A stretch of DNA of 64,000 nucleotides from Parvibaculum sp. (GTDB lineage: Bacteria; Pseudomonadota; Alphaproteobacteria; Parvibaculales; Parvibaculaceae): the NCBI GenBank assembly GCA_031291615.1, contig JARLIS010000051.1, forward strand, positions 124,001 to 188,000. Direction: 5' to 3'. The notes under the pieces are model-generated. The model was given only the letters and a program-made list of their open reading frames with translations. It made no database searches and was not told the origin of the DNA. A program made the position numbers and the translations under genes. Below are positions 42,746 through 51,262 of the stretch, piece by piece (positions within the stretch are counted from its first letter, which is position 1; each line of letters begins with the position of its first letter).

Positions 42746-43561
42746 ATGGCCACACGTATCGCGCCGTCCGAGTTCACCTGCGTTCAATACGAGGTCAAGG
42801 ATCACATTGCGACGCTTCGGCTCAACAGGCCGGAGCGCCGCAATGCCTTGAACCGGCGCGCCTATGACGAGATCGAATGGGGCTTTCGCGCCATTGCGGC
42901 GGACCCCGAGGTTCGTTGCGCCATCGTCACCGGCAACGATCCCGCCTTCTGCTCGGGCGAGGATGTGAAGGAGATGATGACGGGCGAGCAGCGCGATGTG
43001 AGCGTTGCGAGCCTCACGCGCGTCCGCCCCGAGCCGACGCCCGCCGCCGTCGCTGCGCTCGAATGCGACAAGCCGGTCGTTGCCGCCGTCAACGGGGCTG
43101 CCGTCGGCTGGGGCATGGAGCTTTCGCTCTTTGCCGATATCCGCATTGCGAGCGAGCAGGCGAAGTTCGGCGAAATCTTCATCAAGCGCGGCCTCGTTTC
43201 GGATGTGGGCGGGTTGTGGCGGCTGCCGGCCATCGTCGGTCCGGCGAAGGCGGCCGAGCTTCTCTTCACCGGCGACATCATCGACGCGCATGAGGCGCTG
43301 CGCATCGGCCTCGTCACGGAAGTCACGGCGCATAGCGATCTGATGGTGCGGGCACAGGCGCTTGCCCAGCGCATTGCGGTCAATCCGCCGCTCGCGCTTC
43401 GCTTCATGAAGGAAGGGCTTCGCCGCACGTCCTATGGCGATCTGCGCGAAATCGGAAGCTGGGTGTCCGGCACGCTCGGCCGGCTGTTCCAGACGGAAGA
43501 TCATCGCGAAGGCGTAAAGAGCTTTCTTGAAAAGCGCGCGCCCGTTTTCACGGGCAAGTGA
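42746..43561 (+). CDS. Enoyl-CoA hydratase/isomerase family protein, single catalytic Glu
   Basis: A 271-residue crotonase-fold protein. The oxyanion-hole regions are FCSGEDVKEM and NGAAVGWGMELSLFADIRI. By manual alignment, Glu144 of rat hydratase is Phe145, while the Glu164 equivalent is kept as Glu171 (KAAELLFTGD), and Asp153 lies in RGLVSDVGG. One acidic residue is the pattern of enoyl-CoA isomerases and PaaG-like enzymes rather than hydratases. Start ATG 42746 follows AAGGGAG. It lies between the dienoyl-CoA reductase-like gene and a small HTH gene (1 bp after its stop). Confidence 0.88.
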   Translation: MATRIAPSEFTCVQYEVKDHIATLRLNRPERRNALNRRAYDEIEWGFRAIAADPEVRCAIVTGNDPAFCSGEDVKEMMTGEQRDVSVASLTRVRPEPTPAAVAALECDKPVVAAVNGAAVGWGMELSLFADIRIASEQAKFGEIFIKRGLVSDVGGLWRLPAIVGPAKAAELLFTGDIIDAHEALRIGLVTEVTAHSDLMVRAQALAQRIAVNPPLALRFMKEGLRRTSYGDLREIGSWVSGTLGRLFQTEDHREGVKSFLEKRAPVFTGK

Positions 43562-43562
43562 G

Positions 43563-43916
43563 ATGGCGCTCTTCTTCGATCAAGCCTGGTTCGACCAGCG
43601 TCTCAAGGAGCGCGGCCTGACGCGGGACGATGTTGCGTCCGCGCTCAGGCTCGCGCGCGAGGCCGTCGATGAGATCTGGAAGGACCAGCGCGAAATCACA
43701 TCCAATGAAGTTGTCATGCTGGCGCGGCTCATCGGCGCGCCGGCGGCCGACGTCGTGACGCGCGCCGGCATCGCGACGCCGATGCCGAAGGAGCCCGCTG
43801 GCGATGCGGCGCCGGTGCATGCGCGGCTCGACGAGATGGATCAACGTCTCGCGCGCATCGAGCGGGCGATTGCGGATCTGCAATCGCTGATCATCGCGAC
43901 GAGGCATCAGGGCTGA
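43563..43916 (+). CDS. Small HTH-like protein with C-terminal coiled coil
   Basis: A 117-residue protein. Residues 1-70 resemble a lambda-repressor-like (XRE) helix-turn-helix (FDQRLKERGLTRDDVASALRL; ITSNEVVMLARLIGAPAADV), and residues 88-112 form a short coiled coil (HARLDEMDQRLARIERAIADLQSL). It starts 1 bp after the crotonase stop, so it is probably translated from the same mRNA. A regulatory or accessory role for the operon is possible; family not identified. Confidence 0.7.
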   Translation: MALFFDQAWFDQRLKERGLTRDDVASALRLAREAVDEIWKDQREITSNEVVMLARLIGAPAADVVTRAGIATPMPKEPAGDAAPVHARLDEMDQRLARIERAIADLQSLIIATRHQG

Positions 43917-43952
43917 ATACCCCGGTGCGAAGCCTTGCAATAGCGAGATGAA

Positions 43953-44282
43953 TTAAATGTCTTCGTCCACGGGCCGGGCGCGGCGCGTTTCGGCGAGAAG
44001 GTCTTGCAGCATGTCGGCGACGATATAGGCCCGTGTCGCGCGCTGGCGCTGGCCGACCTTGCGGAGTGGCGAGCGCGGCCAGGCGTAGTGCTGGTCGACA
44101 TATTGGGCAAGAAATCCTGCGGCCGGACGGAAGCTCTGGCTTGTGCCGCCGAGGCCCGCGCTCGACCGCGGTGAATCCTTCGTTTCAGCGGCCGTCGCCT
44201 GCGGCACGGCGCGCGCGCGGCCCGCATCGCGCGAGGGCGACGGGGAGTGCGAAATCGAGCCAATGCGTCTGATGCCGGTCAT
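43953..44282 (-). CDS. Small conserved-looking hypothetical protein
   Basis: A 109-residue frame on the minus strand with an ATG start. The N-terminal half is Ser/Arg/Ala-rich and probably disordered. The C-terminal half (about 55-109) is more protein-like, with GFLAQYVDQHYAW and a helix RATRAYIVADMLQDLLAE. No domain recognised. It is divergent from the GGDEF-EAL gene across 232 bp, a gap that holds promoter-like AT-rich DNA and nothing else identified. Confidence 0.5.
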   Translation of the reverse strand: MTGIRRIGSISHSPSPSRDAGRARAVPQATAAETKDSPRSSAGLGGTSQSFRPAAGFLAQYVDQHYAWPRSPLRKVGQRQRATRAYIVADMLQDLLAETRRARPVDEDI

Positions 44283-44514
44283 GTCAGCCTGCCATCCGCA
44301 AGAACCTTGCCAGCATACGATTTATTCGTGTGCCGAGTTGCGTCGCGCCTTGTCGACGCGGCGCTGCATTAACCAGACTCGTTAAATCTTTAGTGTTGAT
44401 GAGATTTGGCGGATTATTAAGACCTGTCAAGCACACTCGGCTTGCTCAAGAGACCGTCCAGGATGGGCGGCACGGCGCAGAATGCCGGGTCAAGCGAGCG
44501 TGTGAGGCGAAGAA

Positions 44515-46290
44515 GTGAGTGGCGAAACCCAGAAATCGGCGGAGCGCGCGGTCAATTCCCGCGGCGGCAGCGTTGCGATTGCCGTCGGCGCCAATGACGA
44601 AGTGCGCAATGAGCTCTTCTCCGCGGCCGTCACCGCTCTCGGCGATGTCGCCTATCGCTGGAACATCCAGGACGATCTGATTCATTGGGCGGACGGCGTT
44701 TCGATGCTGCTCGGCGTCGAGTCGGCCGAGTGTGTCGGGACGGATCGCAGCTTTGGCTCGCGTGTCGTGTGCCAAAAAGGGGCAAGTCGCTATGAAGCGG
44801 TGATGCGCTCCAGGGAAACGGATGGCGGCGCTGGCGTTCCCTACGATCTCGAATATCAGGTGAAAGACGATTTCGGCGGGTTGCGCTGGGTCGAGGATCG
44901 CGGCCGCTGGTTTGCGAATGCGGACGGCACGCCGGGCTTTGCCGTCGGCGTGCTGCGGTCGATCGAGGCGCGGCGCTCGCGCGACGACCGGCTCGTCCGG
45001 CTGTCCACCTATGACGAGCTGACGGGTTTGCTGAACCGCGTCCGTCTCAAGGAATCCGTCGAGGATGTGCTGAAGCAGGTTCAGCGCGGCCGCAACAGCG
45101 CCGCCTTTCTGCTGCTCGCCATCGACAATCTGACGCTCATCAACGACAGCTACGGCTTCGACGTCGCCGACGAGGTGATCGTCGGCGTCGGCCAGCGTCT
45201 GCGCGGTCTGGCGCGGCGCGTCGATGCGGTCGGGCGCTATTCGGGTAACAAATTCGGTCTGGTGCTGCGGAATTGCAGCAAGGAGCGTCTGATTTCGGTC
45301 ACGGAGCGGCTGCTCGCCTCGGTGCGCGATCAGGTCATCGAGACGTCGCGCGGTCCGGTGGCGACGACGATTTCGGCCGGATGCATCTCGCTGCCCGCTC
45401 ATGCGCAGACGGTCGAGCAGGCGCTTGGCCGCGCCGAAGAGGCGCTCACGGTCGCCAAGCAGATGCATCGCGACAGCTATGTCATCTACACGCCGTCGCG
45501 CGAGCGCGAGAAGACGCGCCAGCACAATATCAACGTGACGGACGAGCTCGTTTCCGCCCTTAACGACAAGCGCATCTGCCTTGCCTATCAGCCGGTCGTT
45601 TCATCCGTGACGGGCGAGGTGATGATGCATGAATGCCTCATCCGCCTTGAGCAGCCCGACGGGTCGATTGCGGCGGCGGGGAATTTTGTTCCCATCGCCG
45701 AGAAGCTCGGCCTGATCGGCTTGCTCGATTTCCGCGCCATGGAACTGACGATGGAGACGCTGCGCGCCTATCCGGACGTCAAGCTGTCGCTCAATGTTTC
45801 AGGCCGCACGACGAGCGACCGCATGTGGCTCGACACGCTGGTCGCCCAGCTTCGCGCCGACCGCAGCCTCGCCTCCCGCCTCGTCGTCGAGATTACCGAA
45901 ACGGTCGCGCTTCAGGAGATCGAGGGATCGGCGGAGTTCGTGAGGATTCTCCGCGAGCTCGGTTGCCAGGTGGCGATCGACGATTTCGGCGCGGGCTACA
46001 CGTCGTTCCGCAACCTGAAGACGATCGAAGTCGATCTGGTGAAGATCGACGGCTCCTTCGTGCAGGATCTCGTGAGCAATCAGGACAATCAGTTCTTCGT
46101 CCGCACGCTGGTCGAACTCGCGCATAACTTCAATCTGCCGATCATCGCGGAATGGGTCGGCAATGCCGAGGAAGTGGCGATGCTGCGCGATTTCGGCGTC
46201 CAGTATCTGCAAGGGTTCTTTCTCGGCGAGCCGGTACTCGAATTGCCGAGGGATCGCCACTTCGTGGCGTTGACGGGTACGCGCTACTGA
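44515..46290 (+). CDS. PAS-GGDEF-EAL protein, likely c-di-GMP phosphodiesterase
   Basis: A 591-residue signalling protein. A PAS-like domain lies at about 45-155, a GGDEF domain at about 160-325 and an EAL domain at about 340-580. The GGDEF signature is degenerate (SGNKF, residues 243-247), so cyclase activity should be lost. The EAL domain keeps its metal/catalytic residues: Glu373 (ECLIR), Asn427, Glu459, Asp489-Asp490 (DDFGAGYTSF), Lys510, Glu546 and Gln566. It should hydrolyse c-di-GMP, perhaps controlled by the PAS input. No TM segment, so it is cytosolic. GTG start at 44515. Confidence 0.93.
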   Translation: MSGETQKSAERAVNSRGGSVAIAVGANDEVRNELFSAAVTALGDVAYRWNIQDDLIHWADGVSMLLGVESAECVGTDRSFGSRVVCQKGASRYEAVMRSRETDGGAGVPYDLEYQVKDDFGGLRWVEDRGRWFANADGTPGFAVGVLRSIEARRSRDDRLVRLSTYDELTGLLNRVRLKESVEDVLKQVQRGRNSAAFLLLAIDNLTLINDSYGFDVADEVIVGVGQRLRGLARRVDAVGRYSGNKFGLVLRNCSKERLISVTERLLASVRDQVIETSRGPVATTISAGCISLPAHAQTVEQALGRAEEALTVAKQMHRDSYVIYTPSREREKTRQHNINVTDELVSALNDKRICLAYQPVVSSVTGEVMMHECLIRLEQPDGSIAAAGNFVPIAEKLGLIGLLDFRAMELTMETLRAYPDVKLSLNVSGRTTSDRMWLDTLVAQLRADRSLASRLVVEITETVALQEIEGSAEFVRILRELGCQVAIDDFGAGYTSFRNLKTIEVDLVKIDGSFVQDLVSNQDNQFFVRTLVELAHNFNLPIIAEWVGNAEEVAMLRDFGVQYLQGFFLGEPVLELPRDRHFVALTGTRY

Positions 46291-46308
46291 ACCCCGCCGC
46301 CTGACGGA

Positions 46309-46962
46309 TTATTTTTTCGCCAGAGATTCAAGCTGCGCCTGCATGGCGGCGAGCTGACGCTTCAACTCTTCGAGTTCCTTGTCGCGCGCGCCGCCTTCGG
46401 GGGCGCTTGCCGGCGCGGCCGCCGGCTCCTCGCTGCGCTCGCCCGCGGGACGCTCCGCGCCGCTCCGGCCGCGATTTCCGAAGGGCGAGAACATGCGCAT
46501 CGCGCTGTCGAACATGGCGAAGTTCTGGCGGATCTGTTCCTCGAACTGGCCGAGCCGCGAGCCGCCGCCGAAGGCGCTTGCAATCCGCGTCCGGAGCTTT
46601 TCCTGCTCGCGCGAAAACGTGTCCATGCTCAGTTCGAGATAGGACGGGATGAAGCCCTGTAGGCTGTCGCCGTAAAAACGGATGAGCTGGCGCAGGAACT
46701 TGATCGGCAGAAGATTCTGGCCGCTCTTGCCTTCTTCCTCGAAAATGATCTGGGCCAGCACGGAACGAGTGATGTCTTCGTTCGTCTTGGCGTCGTGGAC
46801 GACGAATTCCTTGCCCTGCTTCACCATCTCGCAGAGATGATCGAGCGTCACATAGCTCGACGTGGCGGTGTTGTAGAGGCGCCGGTTCGCGTATTTCTTG
46901 ATGACGATGACGTCATCATCCGTGGATGCTGTTTTCTTTGCCACGGCGTGTCTCAGCTCCAT
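46309..46962 (-). CDS. phaR: Polyhydroxyalkanoate synthesis repressor PhaR
   Basis: A 217-residue regulator. The PHA/PHB-binding N-domain is clear (VIKKYANRRLYNTATSSYVT, then FVVHDAKTNEDITRSVLAQI), followed by LLPIKFLRQLIRFYGDSLQG and a Pro/Ala-rich then helical C-terminus. PhaR binds nascent PHB granules and represses phasin and its own gene. ATG 46962 is used, but GTG 46944 (VAKKTASTDDD) has a GGAG upstream and may be the true start. It lies opposite the phaA-phaB pair. Confidence 0.95.
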   Translation of the reverse strand: MELRHAVAKKTASTDDDVIVIKKYANRRLYNTATSSYVTLDHLCEMVKQGKEFVVHDAKTNEDITRSVLAQIIFEEEGKSGQNLLPIKFLRQLIRFYGDSLQGFIPSYLELSMDTFSREQEKLRTRIASAFGGGSRLGQFEEQIRQNFAMFDSAMRMFSPFGNRGRSGAERPAGERSEEPAAAPASAPEGGARDKELEELKRQLAAMQAQLESLAKK

Positions 46963-47076
46963 TGCAGGATTGCGTCTGATGAGCGGCTTGCGCCTCTCGG
47001 GATGGGCTTCGGGCCGCTTGCGTTGCGGTTATGGTCCCGAGTTTGCCAATTACGGAGGCATTCTGACGCGGTATTG

Positions 47077-47089
47077 TTGCAATGCGCAA
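47077..47089. promoter_or_regulatory. TTGC-N5-GCAA dyad between phaR and phaA
   Basis: TTGCAATGCGCAA, a 4-bp inverted repeat around AATGC, with further TGC/GCA-rich copies to its right (GCGTTGCGGTGCA at 47096-47108). PhaR of other alphaproteobacteria binds TGC-rich repeats, so it is a candidate autoregulatory site in the 272-bp phaR-phaA gap. Confidence 0.4.
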
Positions 47090-47234
47090 GTCCCGCGTTG
47101 CGGTGCACAGAATTCCGTTTACCGTGTTCGCAGGCTGAGTCATTGTGCCAGCAAATCCCCCGAAGACCCATGCGCAGGTTGCGCCGGTCCGGGGCCGGTT
47201 TTTCAGGAACATCTGCCCGAAGGAGCCTCCGCCC

Positions 47235-48425
47235 ATGAGCAAGCCCGATATGGATGTCGTAATTGTCGGCGCCGCGCGCACGCCTGTCGGTTCGTTCAAC
47301 GGCTCGCTGTCGAGCCTTCCCGCGCATGAGCTCGGCAAGATCGCCATAACGGCGGCGCTGGAACGCGCGGGCGTCGACAAGAGCGCGGTTTCCGAAGTCA
47401 TCATGGGCCAGATCCTGCAAGCGGCGCAGGGCCAGAATCCGGCGCGCCAGGCCTCGATCAATGCGGGCCTTCCCGTCGAAGTGCCGGCCTGGGGCGTCAA
47501 CCAGCTCTGCGGCTCGGGCCTTCGCGCGGTGGCGCTCGGCTATCAGGCCATCGTCAATGGCGACAGCGACATCGTGGTCGCGGGCGGGCAGGAGAGCATG
47601 AGCCAGGCGCCGCATGCGGCCTATCTGCGTTCAGGCGTCAAGATGGGCGACATGCAGTTCATCGACACGATGATCAAGGACGGCCTGTGGGACGCCTTCC
47701 ACGGCTATCACATGGGACAGACGGCGGAAAATGTCGCGGCGCGCTGGCAGATCACGCGCGAGGAACAGGATCATTTCGCCGTCGCCTCGCAGAACAAAGC
47801 CGAGGCCGCGCAGAAGGCCGGGCGCTTCAAGGACGAAATCGTTCCGGTCACGATCAACGGCCGCAAGGGCGACACGGTTATCGCCGAAGACGAGTTCATC
47901 AAGCCGGGCGTCACCTTCGACGGCATCAAGGGGCTGAAGCCCGCCTTCCAGAAGGAAAACGGAACCGTCACGGCGGCGAATGCGTCCGGCATCAATGACG
48001 GCGCGGCGGCGCTCGTGCTGATGAGCGGCGAGCGGGCGAAGAAGGAAGGCCGCAAGGTTCTCGCGCGCATCGTTTCCTGGGCGCAGGCCGGCGTCGATCC
48101 CGCAATCATGGGCACAGGCCCCATTCCCGCCTCGCGCGCGGCGCTGAAGAAGGCCGGCTGGTCGGTCGGCGATCTCGATCTCGTCGAGGCGAACGAGGCC
48201 TTCGCCGCGCAGGCGCTCGCGGTCAACAAGGATCTCGGCTGGGACACGGCCAAGGTCAATGTGAATGGCGGCGCCATCGCCATCGGACATCCGATCGGCG
48301 CCTCGGGCGCGCGCGTGCTGGTGACGCTGCTGCACGAAATGGAAAAGCGCGATGCGAAAAAGGGCCTCGCGACGCTCTGCATCGGCGGCGGCATGGGCAT
48401 CGCTCTCTGCGTCGAGCGCGGGTGA
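47235..48425 (+). CDS. phaA: Acetyl-CoA acetyltransferase (PHB beta-ketothiolase)
   Basis: A 396-residue thiolase. Nucleophile Cys is in [15 protein letters not shown], His in [16 protein letters not shown] and the second Cys in [14 protein letters not shown]. This is the biosynthetic pattern of PhaA, which condenses two acetyl-CoA to acetoacetyl-CoA. AGGAG precedes ATG 47235. Its neighbours phaB (same strand) and phaR support a PHB role; the polymerase phaC is not in the window. Confidence 0.95.
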   Translation: MSKPDMDVVIVGAARTPVGSFNGSLSSLPAHELGKIAITAALERAGVDKSAVSEVIMGQILQAAQGQNPARQASINAGLPVEVPAWGVNQLCGSGLRAVALGYQAIVNGDSDIVVAGGQESMSQAPHAAYLRSGVKMGDMQFIDTMIKDGLWDAFHGYHMGQTAENVAARWQITREEQDHFAVASQNKAEAAQKAGRFKDEIVPVTINGRKGDTVIAEDEFIKPGVTFDGIKGLKPAFQKENGTVTAANASGINDGAAALVLMSGERAKKEGRKVLARIVSWAQAGVDPAIMGTGPIPASRAALKKAGWSVGDLDLVEANEAFAAQALAVNKDLGWDTAKVNVNGGAIAIGHPIGASGARVLVTLLHEMEKRDAKKGLATLCIGGGMGIALCVERG

Positions 48426-48544
48426 ATCGCGATTCAGTCTGCCGCGACAATCTGCGGCATGCGGACCAAAGGCATGCAAAGCTAGAAAGACCGTGACGGC
48501 GCGGATGGCCCGCGTGACGCGTTATCGGCACAGGGGAGATTTTC

Positions 48545-49270
48545 ATGGCACGGGTTGCCCTCGTAACCGGCGGCACGCGCGGCATCGGTCTTGCGATCTC
48601 TGTCGCGCTCAAGGCGGCGGGCTATCAGGTCGCGGCGAATTATGCCGGCAACGACGCGGCGGCCGCGGCCTGCGCCAAGGAACACGGGCTCAAGACCTAC
48701 AAGTGGGACGTTTCCGACTATGACGCCTGCGTGAAGGGCATCGCCGCGGTCGAGGCCGAACTCGGGCCGGTCGATGTGCTCGTCAACAATGCGGGCATCA
48801 CGCGCGACGCCATGCTGCACAAGATGACGCCACAGCTCTGGCGCGAAGTGATCGCGACCGATCTCGACTCGCTTTTCAACATGACCCAGCCGCTCATCAA
48901 CGGGATGCGCGAGCGCGGCTTCGGGCGCGTCATCAATATTTCGTCGATCAACGGCCAGAAGGGCCAGATGGGTCAGACGAACTATTCCGCCGCCAAGGCC
49001 GGCATGGTGGGCTTCACCAAGGCGCTGGCGCAGGAAGTGGCGAAGAAGGGCGTGACGGTCAATGTCATCGCGCCGGGTTACATCGACACCGAAATGGTGC
49101 AGGCCGTGCCGCCGAAGGTGCTTGAAAGCATCATCGCGACGATCCCGGTCGGCAGGCTCGGCAAGGCGGAAGAGATCGCCCATTGCGTCGTCTTCCTTGC
49201 CGACGAGAAATCGGGCTTCATCACCGGCGCGACGCTGACGGCGAACGGCGCGCAATATATCGCGGGCTGA
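48545..49270 (+). CDS. phaB: Acetoacetyl-CoA reductase
   Basis: A 241-residue SDR. The cofactor motif is TGGTRGIGLAIS (8-19), Ser134 and the Tyr147-Lys151 pair (QTNYSAAKAG) form the active site, and APGYIDTEMVQAVPP matches PhaB/FabG. NADPH-dependent reduction of acetoacetyl-CoA to (R)-3-hydroxybutyryl-CoA for PHB is expected. It lies 119 bp after phaA, and a short tail of TGCCGC/GCGGCA dyad lies in the gap. Confidence 0.94.
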   Translation: MARVALVTGGTRGIGLAISVALKAAGYQVAANYAGNDAAAAACAKEHGLKTYKWDVSDYDACVKGIAAVEAELGPVDVLVNNAGITRDAMLHKMTPQLWREVIATDLDSLFNMTQPLINGMRERGFGRVINISSINGQKGQMGQTNYSAAKAGMVGFTKALAQEVAKKGVTVNVIAPGYIDTEMVQAVPPKVLESIIATIPVGRLGKAEEIAHCVVFLADEKSGFITGATLTANGAQYIAG

Positions 49271-49275
49271 AGCCG

Positions 49276-49902
49276 TCAGCCTTTCGAGACGGGATGTTCG
49301 GCGTCATATTTCTCGGCGCGCGTCGGATCGCCGTGGTCGGGATAGACCCAGCTATCGGGCGGGCCGACATCGACATGCACGAAGGGGTGCTTCACCGGAT
49401 AGAAGCCCGCACCGCCCTTGCCGAGTTTCTTCGCCACGCGATAGATCATGCCGGGGTCGGAAAAATCCTGCGTCAGGTCCATCGCCATGCCGCGCATGTG
49501 GAAGCTCGACGGATCGACACCGTCCGAATGCGCGGCGAGCCAGGCGTTCGTGCTTTCGGAGCGGTAGCCCGACATGGTGTAGAGCGGGTCGTTCGACGGC
49601 GTAAGCTGGTCGATCTCCCAGAGAAGATCGAGAAGGCGCACATCCATTTCGGTTCGCTCGCCCGTGCGCAGATCGCGCATGAACCAGTTGATGCGTTTCA
49701 GCGCGTCGGGAATGTAGTCGCCATCGGCCCAATAGGTGATGTTCAGCGCCTCGCCCGAATTGAGGCTCTGCATGCGGAGGCTGCGCTTGTAGGGAGCATC
49801 CGCCTTCAGGATCGCGGGCGCGGCGACGAGGGCCGCGCCTGTCGCGGCAAGCGTAAGCGCCGTGCGGCGCGTGAGAGATCCGGTATGCGGCGATTTTTTC
49901 AT
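49276..49902 (-). CDS. DUF882/M15-like murein-associated protein, Tat-exported
   Basis: A 208-residue protein of the DUF882 (YcbK/peptidase M15-like) family. The leader MKKSPHTGSLTRRTALTLAA is a twin-arginine signal (RR at 12-13, cleavage near 35). The metal site of the M15 group is visible as SFHMRGMAMDL (His and Asp) with His in FVHVDVG; GYRSESTNAWLA is also conserved. It is probably a periplasmic cell-wall peptidase. Coupled to the polysaccharide deacetylase gene by an ATGA overlap. Confidence 0.88.
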   Translation of the reverse strand: MKKSPHTGSLTRRTALTLAATGAALVAAPAILKADAPYKRSLRMQSLNSGEALNITYWADGDYIPDALKRINWFMRDLRTGERTEMDVRLLDLLWEIDQLTPSNDPLYTMSGYRSESTNAWLAAHSDGVDPSSFHMRGMAMDLTQDFSDPGMIYRVAKKLGKGGAGFYPVKHPFVHVDVGPPDSWVYPDHGDPTRAEKYDAEHPVSKG

Positions 49903-50759
49903 TGCGATGCCACCGTTCCGCGAAGAAGGCTGCCGGGCGCGGCTTCAGCCAGCTCGCGCGTCTTGCGGTCGGGCACGATCTGGACGAAGCGATAGCCGCG
50001 CTTTTCAAGCGTCACGATGAAATCGGAGAGCATCTCGGCGGTGTGGCCGCGCGTATCGTGCAGGATGAGAATACCGCGGCCGATTTCGTCGATGCTTTTG
50101 AGGCCGCGGCGTTCGACTTCGGCGGCGCTGATGCGCAGCCAGTCATCCGCGCCGAAATCGCAGGAGACGGTGGCGATGTCGCGCTCGCCGAGCCAGGAGA
50201 TCAGCGCCTTCTTGTCGTTGAGGCCCGGAAAGCGGAAGAAAGGCGCGAGCTTCGCCCGGCTTTCCGGCGGGGCGCTGGCGAGCGCTTCCTCGGCTGCGGT
50301 GAAACCCTTGGTGATTTCGGTCTTTGCATCGGCGAGCGGCAGGCGGCGAAGGTTCTGATGCGTCCAGGTATGCGTGCCGATGTAGTGGCCGCGCGCGGCG
50401 ACTTCGCGCACGAGGTCCGGGCGCGCATGGGCATAGATGCCGACCATGAAGAAGGTCGCCTTGATGCAATGGCGGTCGAGGATGTCGAGAATGCGCGGCG
50501 TCGTTTCGGGGTTCGGGCCGTCGTCGAAGGTGAGCGCGATCTCCTTCGGTCCGAGCGGCATTACGGTCCTGTACTGCATCGAGCCGTAGGTCGCGCCGCC
50601 GCGCGTCTGGAGTTCGACGGTCGGCGTATGCAGGGGCGCGCGCGGATCGGTCGGACAGGCCTGCGCATTGGCGGGCGCCGCCTTGTCGGCATGGGCGAGC
50701 AGGGGCATCGAGACACATGCCGCCGTCGCCGCCGCCAAGAAAATCCGGGAAAATTTCAC
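49899..50759 (-). CDS. Exported polysaccharide deacetylase (NodB-like)
   Basis: A 286-residue carbohydrate esterase family 4 protein with a Sec signal peptide (about 1-24, ending LLAHA). The NodB motifs are in order: ALTFDDGPNPETTPR, IGTHTWTHQNLR, FRFPGLNDK, a Trp-containing DDWLR and LILHDTRG. It removes acetyl groups from a polymer, possibly peptidoglycan, in the periplasm. GTG start at 50759. Same-operon partner DUF882 suggests a cell-wall role. Confidence 0.92.
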   Translation of the reverse strand: MKFSRIFLAAATAACVSMPLLAHADKAAPANAQACPTDPRAPLHTPTVELQTRGGATYGSMQYRTVMPLGPKEIALTFDDGPNPETTPRILDILDRHCIKATFFMVGIYAHARPDLVREVAARGHYIGTHTWTHQNLRRLPLADAKTEITKGFTAAEEALASAPPESRAKLAPFFRFPGLNDKKALISWLGERDIATVSCDFGADDWLRISAAEVERRGLKSIDEIGRGILILHDTRGHTAEMLSDFIVTLEKRGYRFVQIVPDRKTRELAEAAPGSLLRGTVASQ

Positions 50760-50834
50760 GGAACCGCCCCAAGCCGGAAAAACTGAGGCGAGATTAGCAT
50801 TGTTCCATTTCGGGAAAAGGAGAATCGCCCGCGC

Positions 50835-51260
50835 TCACACGGCGCCGGGAGACCAGCCCTTTTCCGCCATCTCGAAGCCCGCAAACTCGAAGCCGGGGGC
50901 CACCGTGCAGCCGACAAGCGTGAAGGCCCCGGCGGTCGCCGCCGCCTGCCAGTGGCCGGCGGGCACGGTCACCTGCGGACGTTCGCCGGATGCGAGGTCC
51001 ATGCCGAGGCGATGGACCTCAAGCAGGCTACCGTCCGGCGAAAGCTCCAGGTCGAGCGGGCCGCCCGCATACCAGTGCCAGGTTTCCGCCGCATCGACGC
51101 GGTGCCAATGCGAGCGCTCGCCCGCCTTCAGCAGATAGTAGATGGCGGTGCCATGCGCGCGGCCGGCGGCGTTCGACCGGTCGCGGAAGGTTTCGCGGAA
51201 CCAGCCGCCTTCCGGATGAGGTTTCAGGTCGAGGAGGCGGATGATCTCGTCGGCCTGCAT
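50835..51260 (-). CDS. Cupin-superfamily protein (DUF985)
   Basis: A 141-residue single-cupin protein. EIIRLLDLKPHPEGGWFRET is the start of the DUF985 family; cupin motif 1 is SHWHRVDAAETWHWYAGGPL and motif 2 is PAGHWQAA. A small-molecule binding or sugar/isomerase role is known for some cupins, but the function of this family is not. It lies 2 bp downstream of gloB on the same strand, so it is cotranscribed. Confidence 0.85.
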   Translation of the reverse strand: MQADEIIRLLDLKPHPEGGWFRETFRDRSNAAGRAHGTAIYYLLKAGERSHWHRVDAAETWHWYAGGPLDLELSPDGSLLEVHRLGMDLASGERPQVTVPAGHWQAAATAGAFTLVGCTVAPGFEFAGFEMAEKGWSPGAV

Positions 51261-51262
51261 GT

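Noticed and set aside
44283..44514. tRNA or small RNA in the gap before the GGDEF-EAL gene
   Set aside because: No cloverleaf or terminator-ended structure was recognised; the AT-rich stretch looks like divergent promoters.
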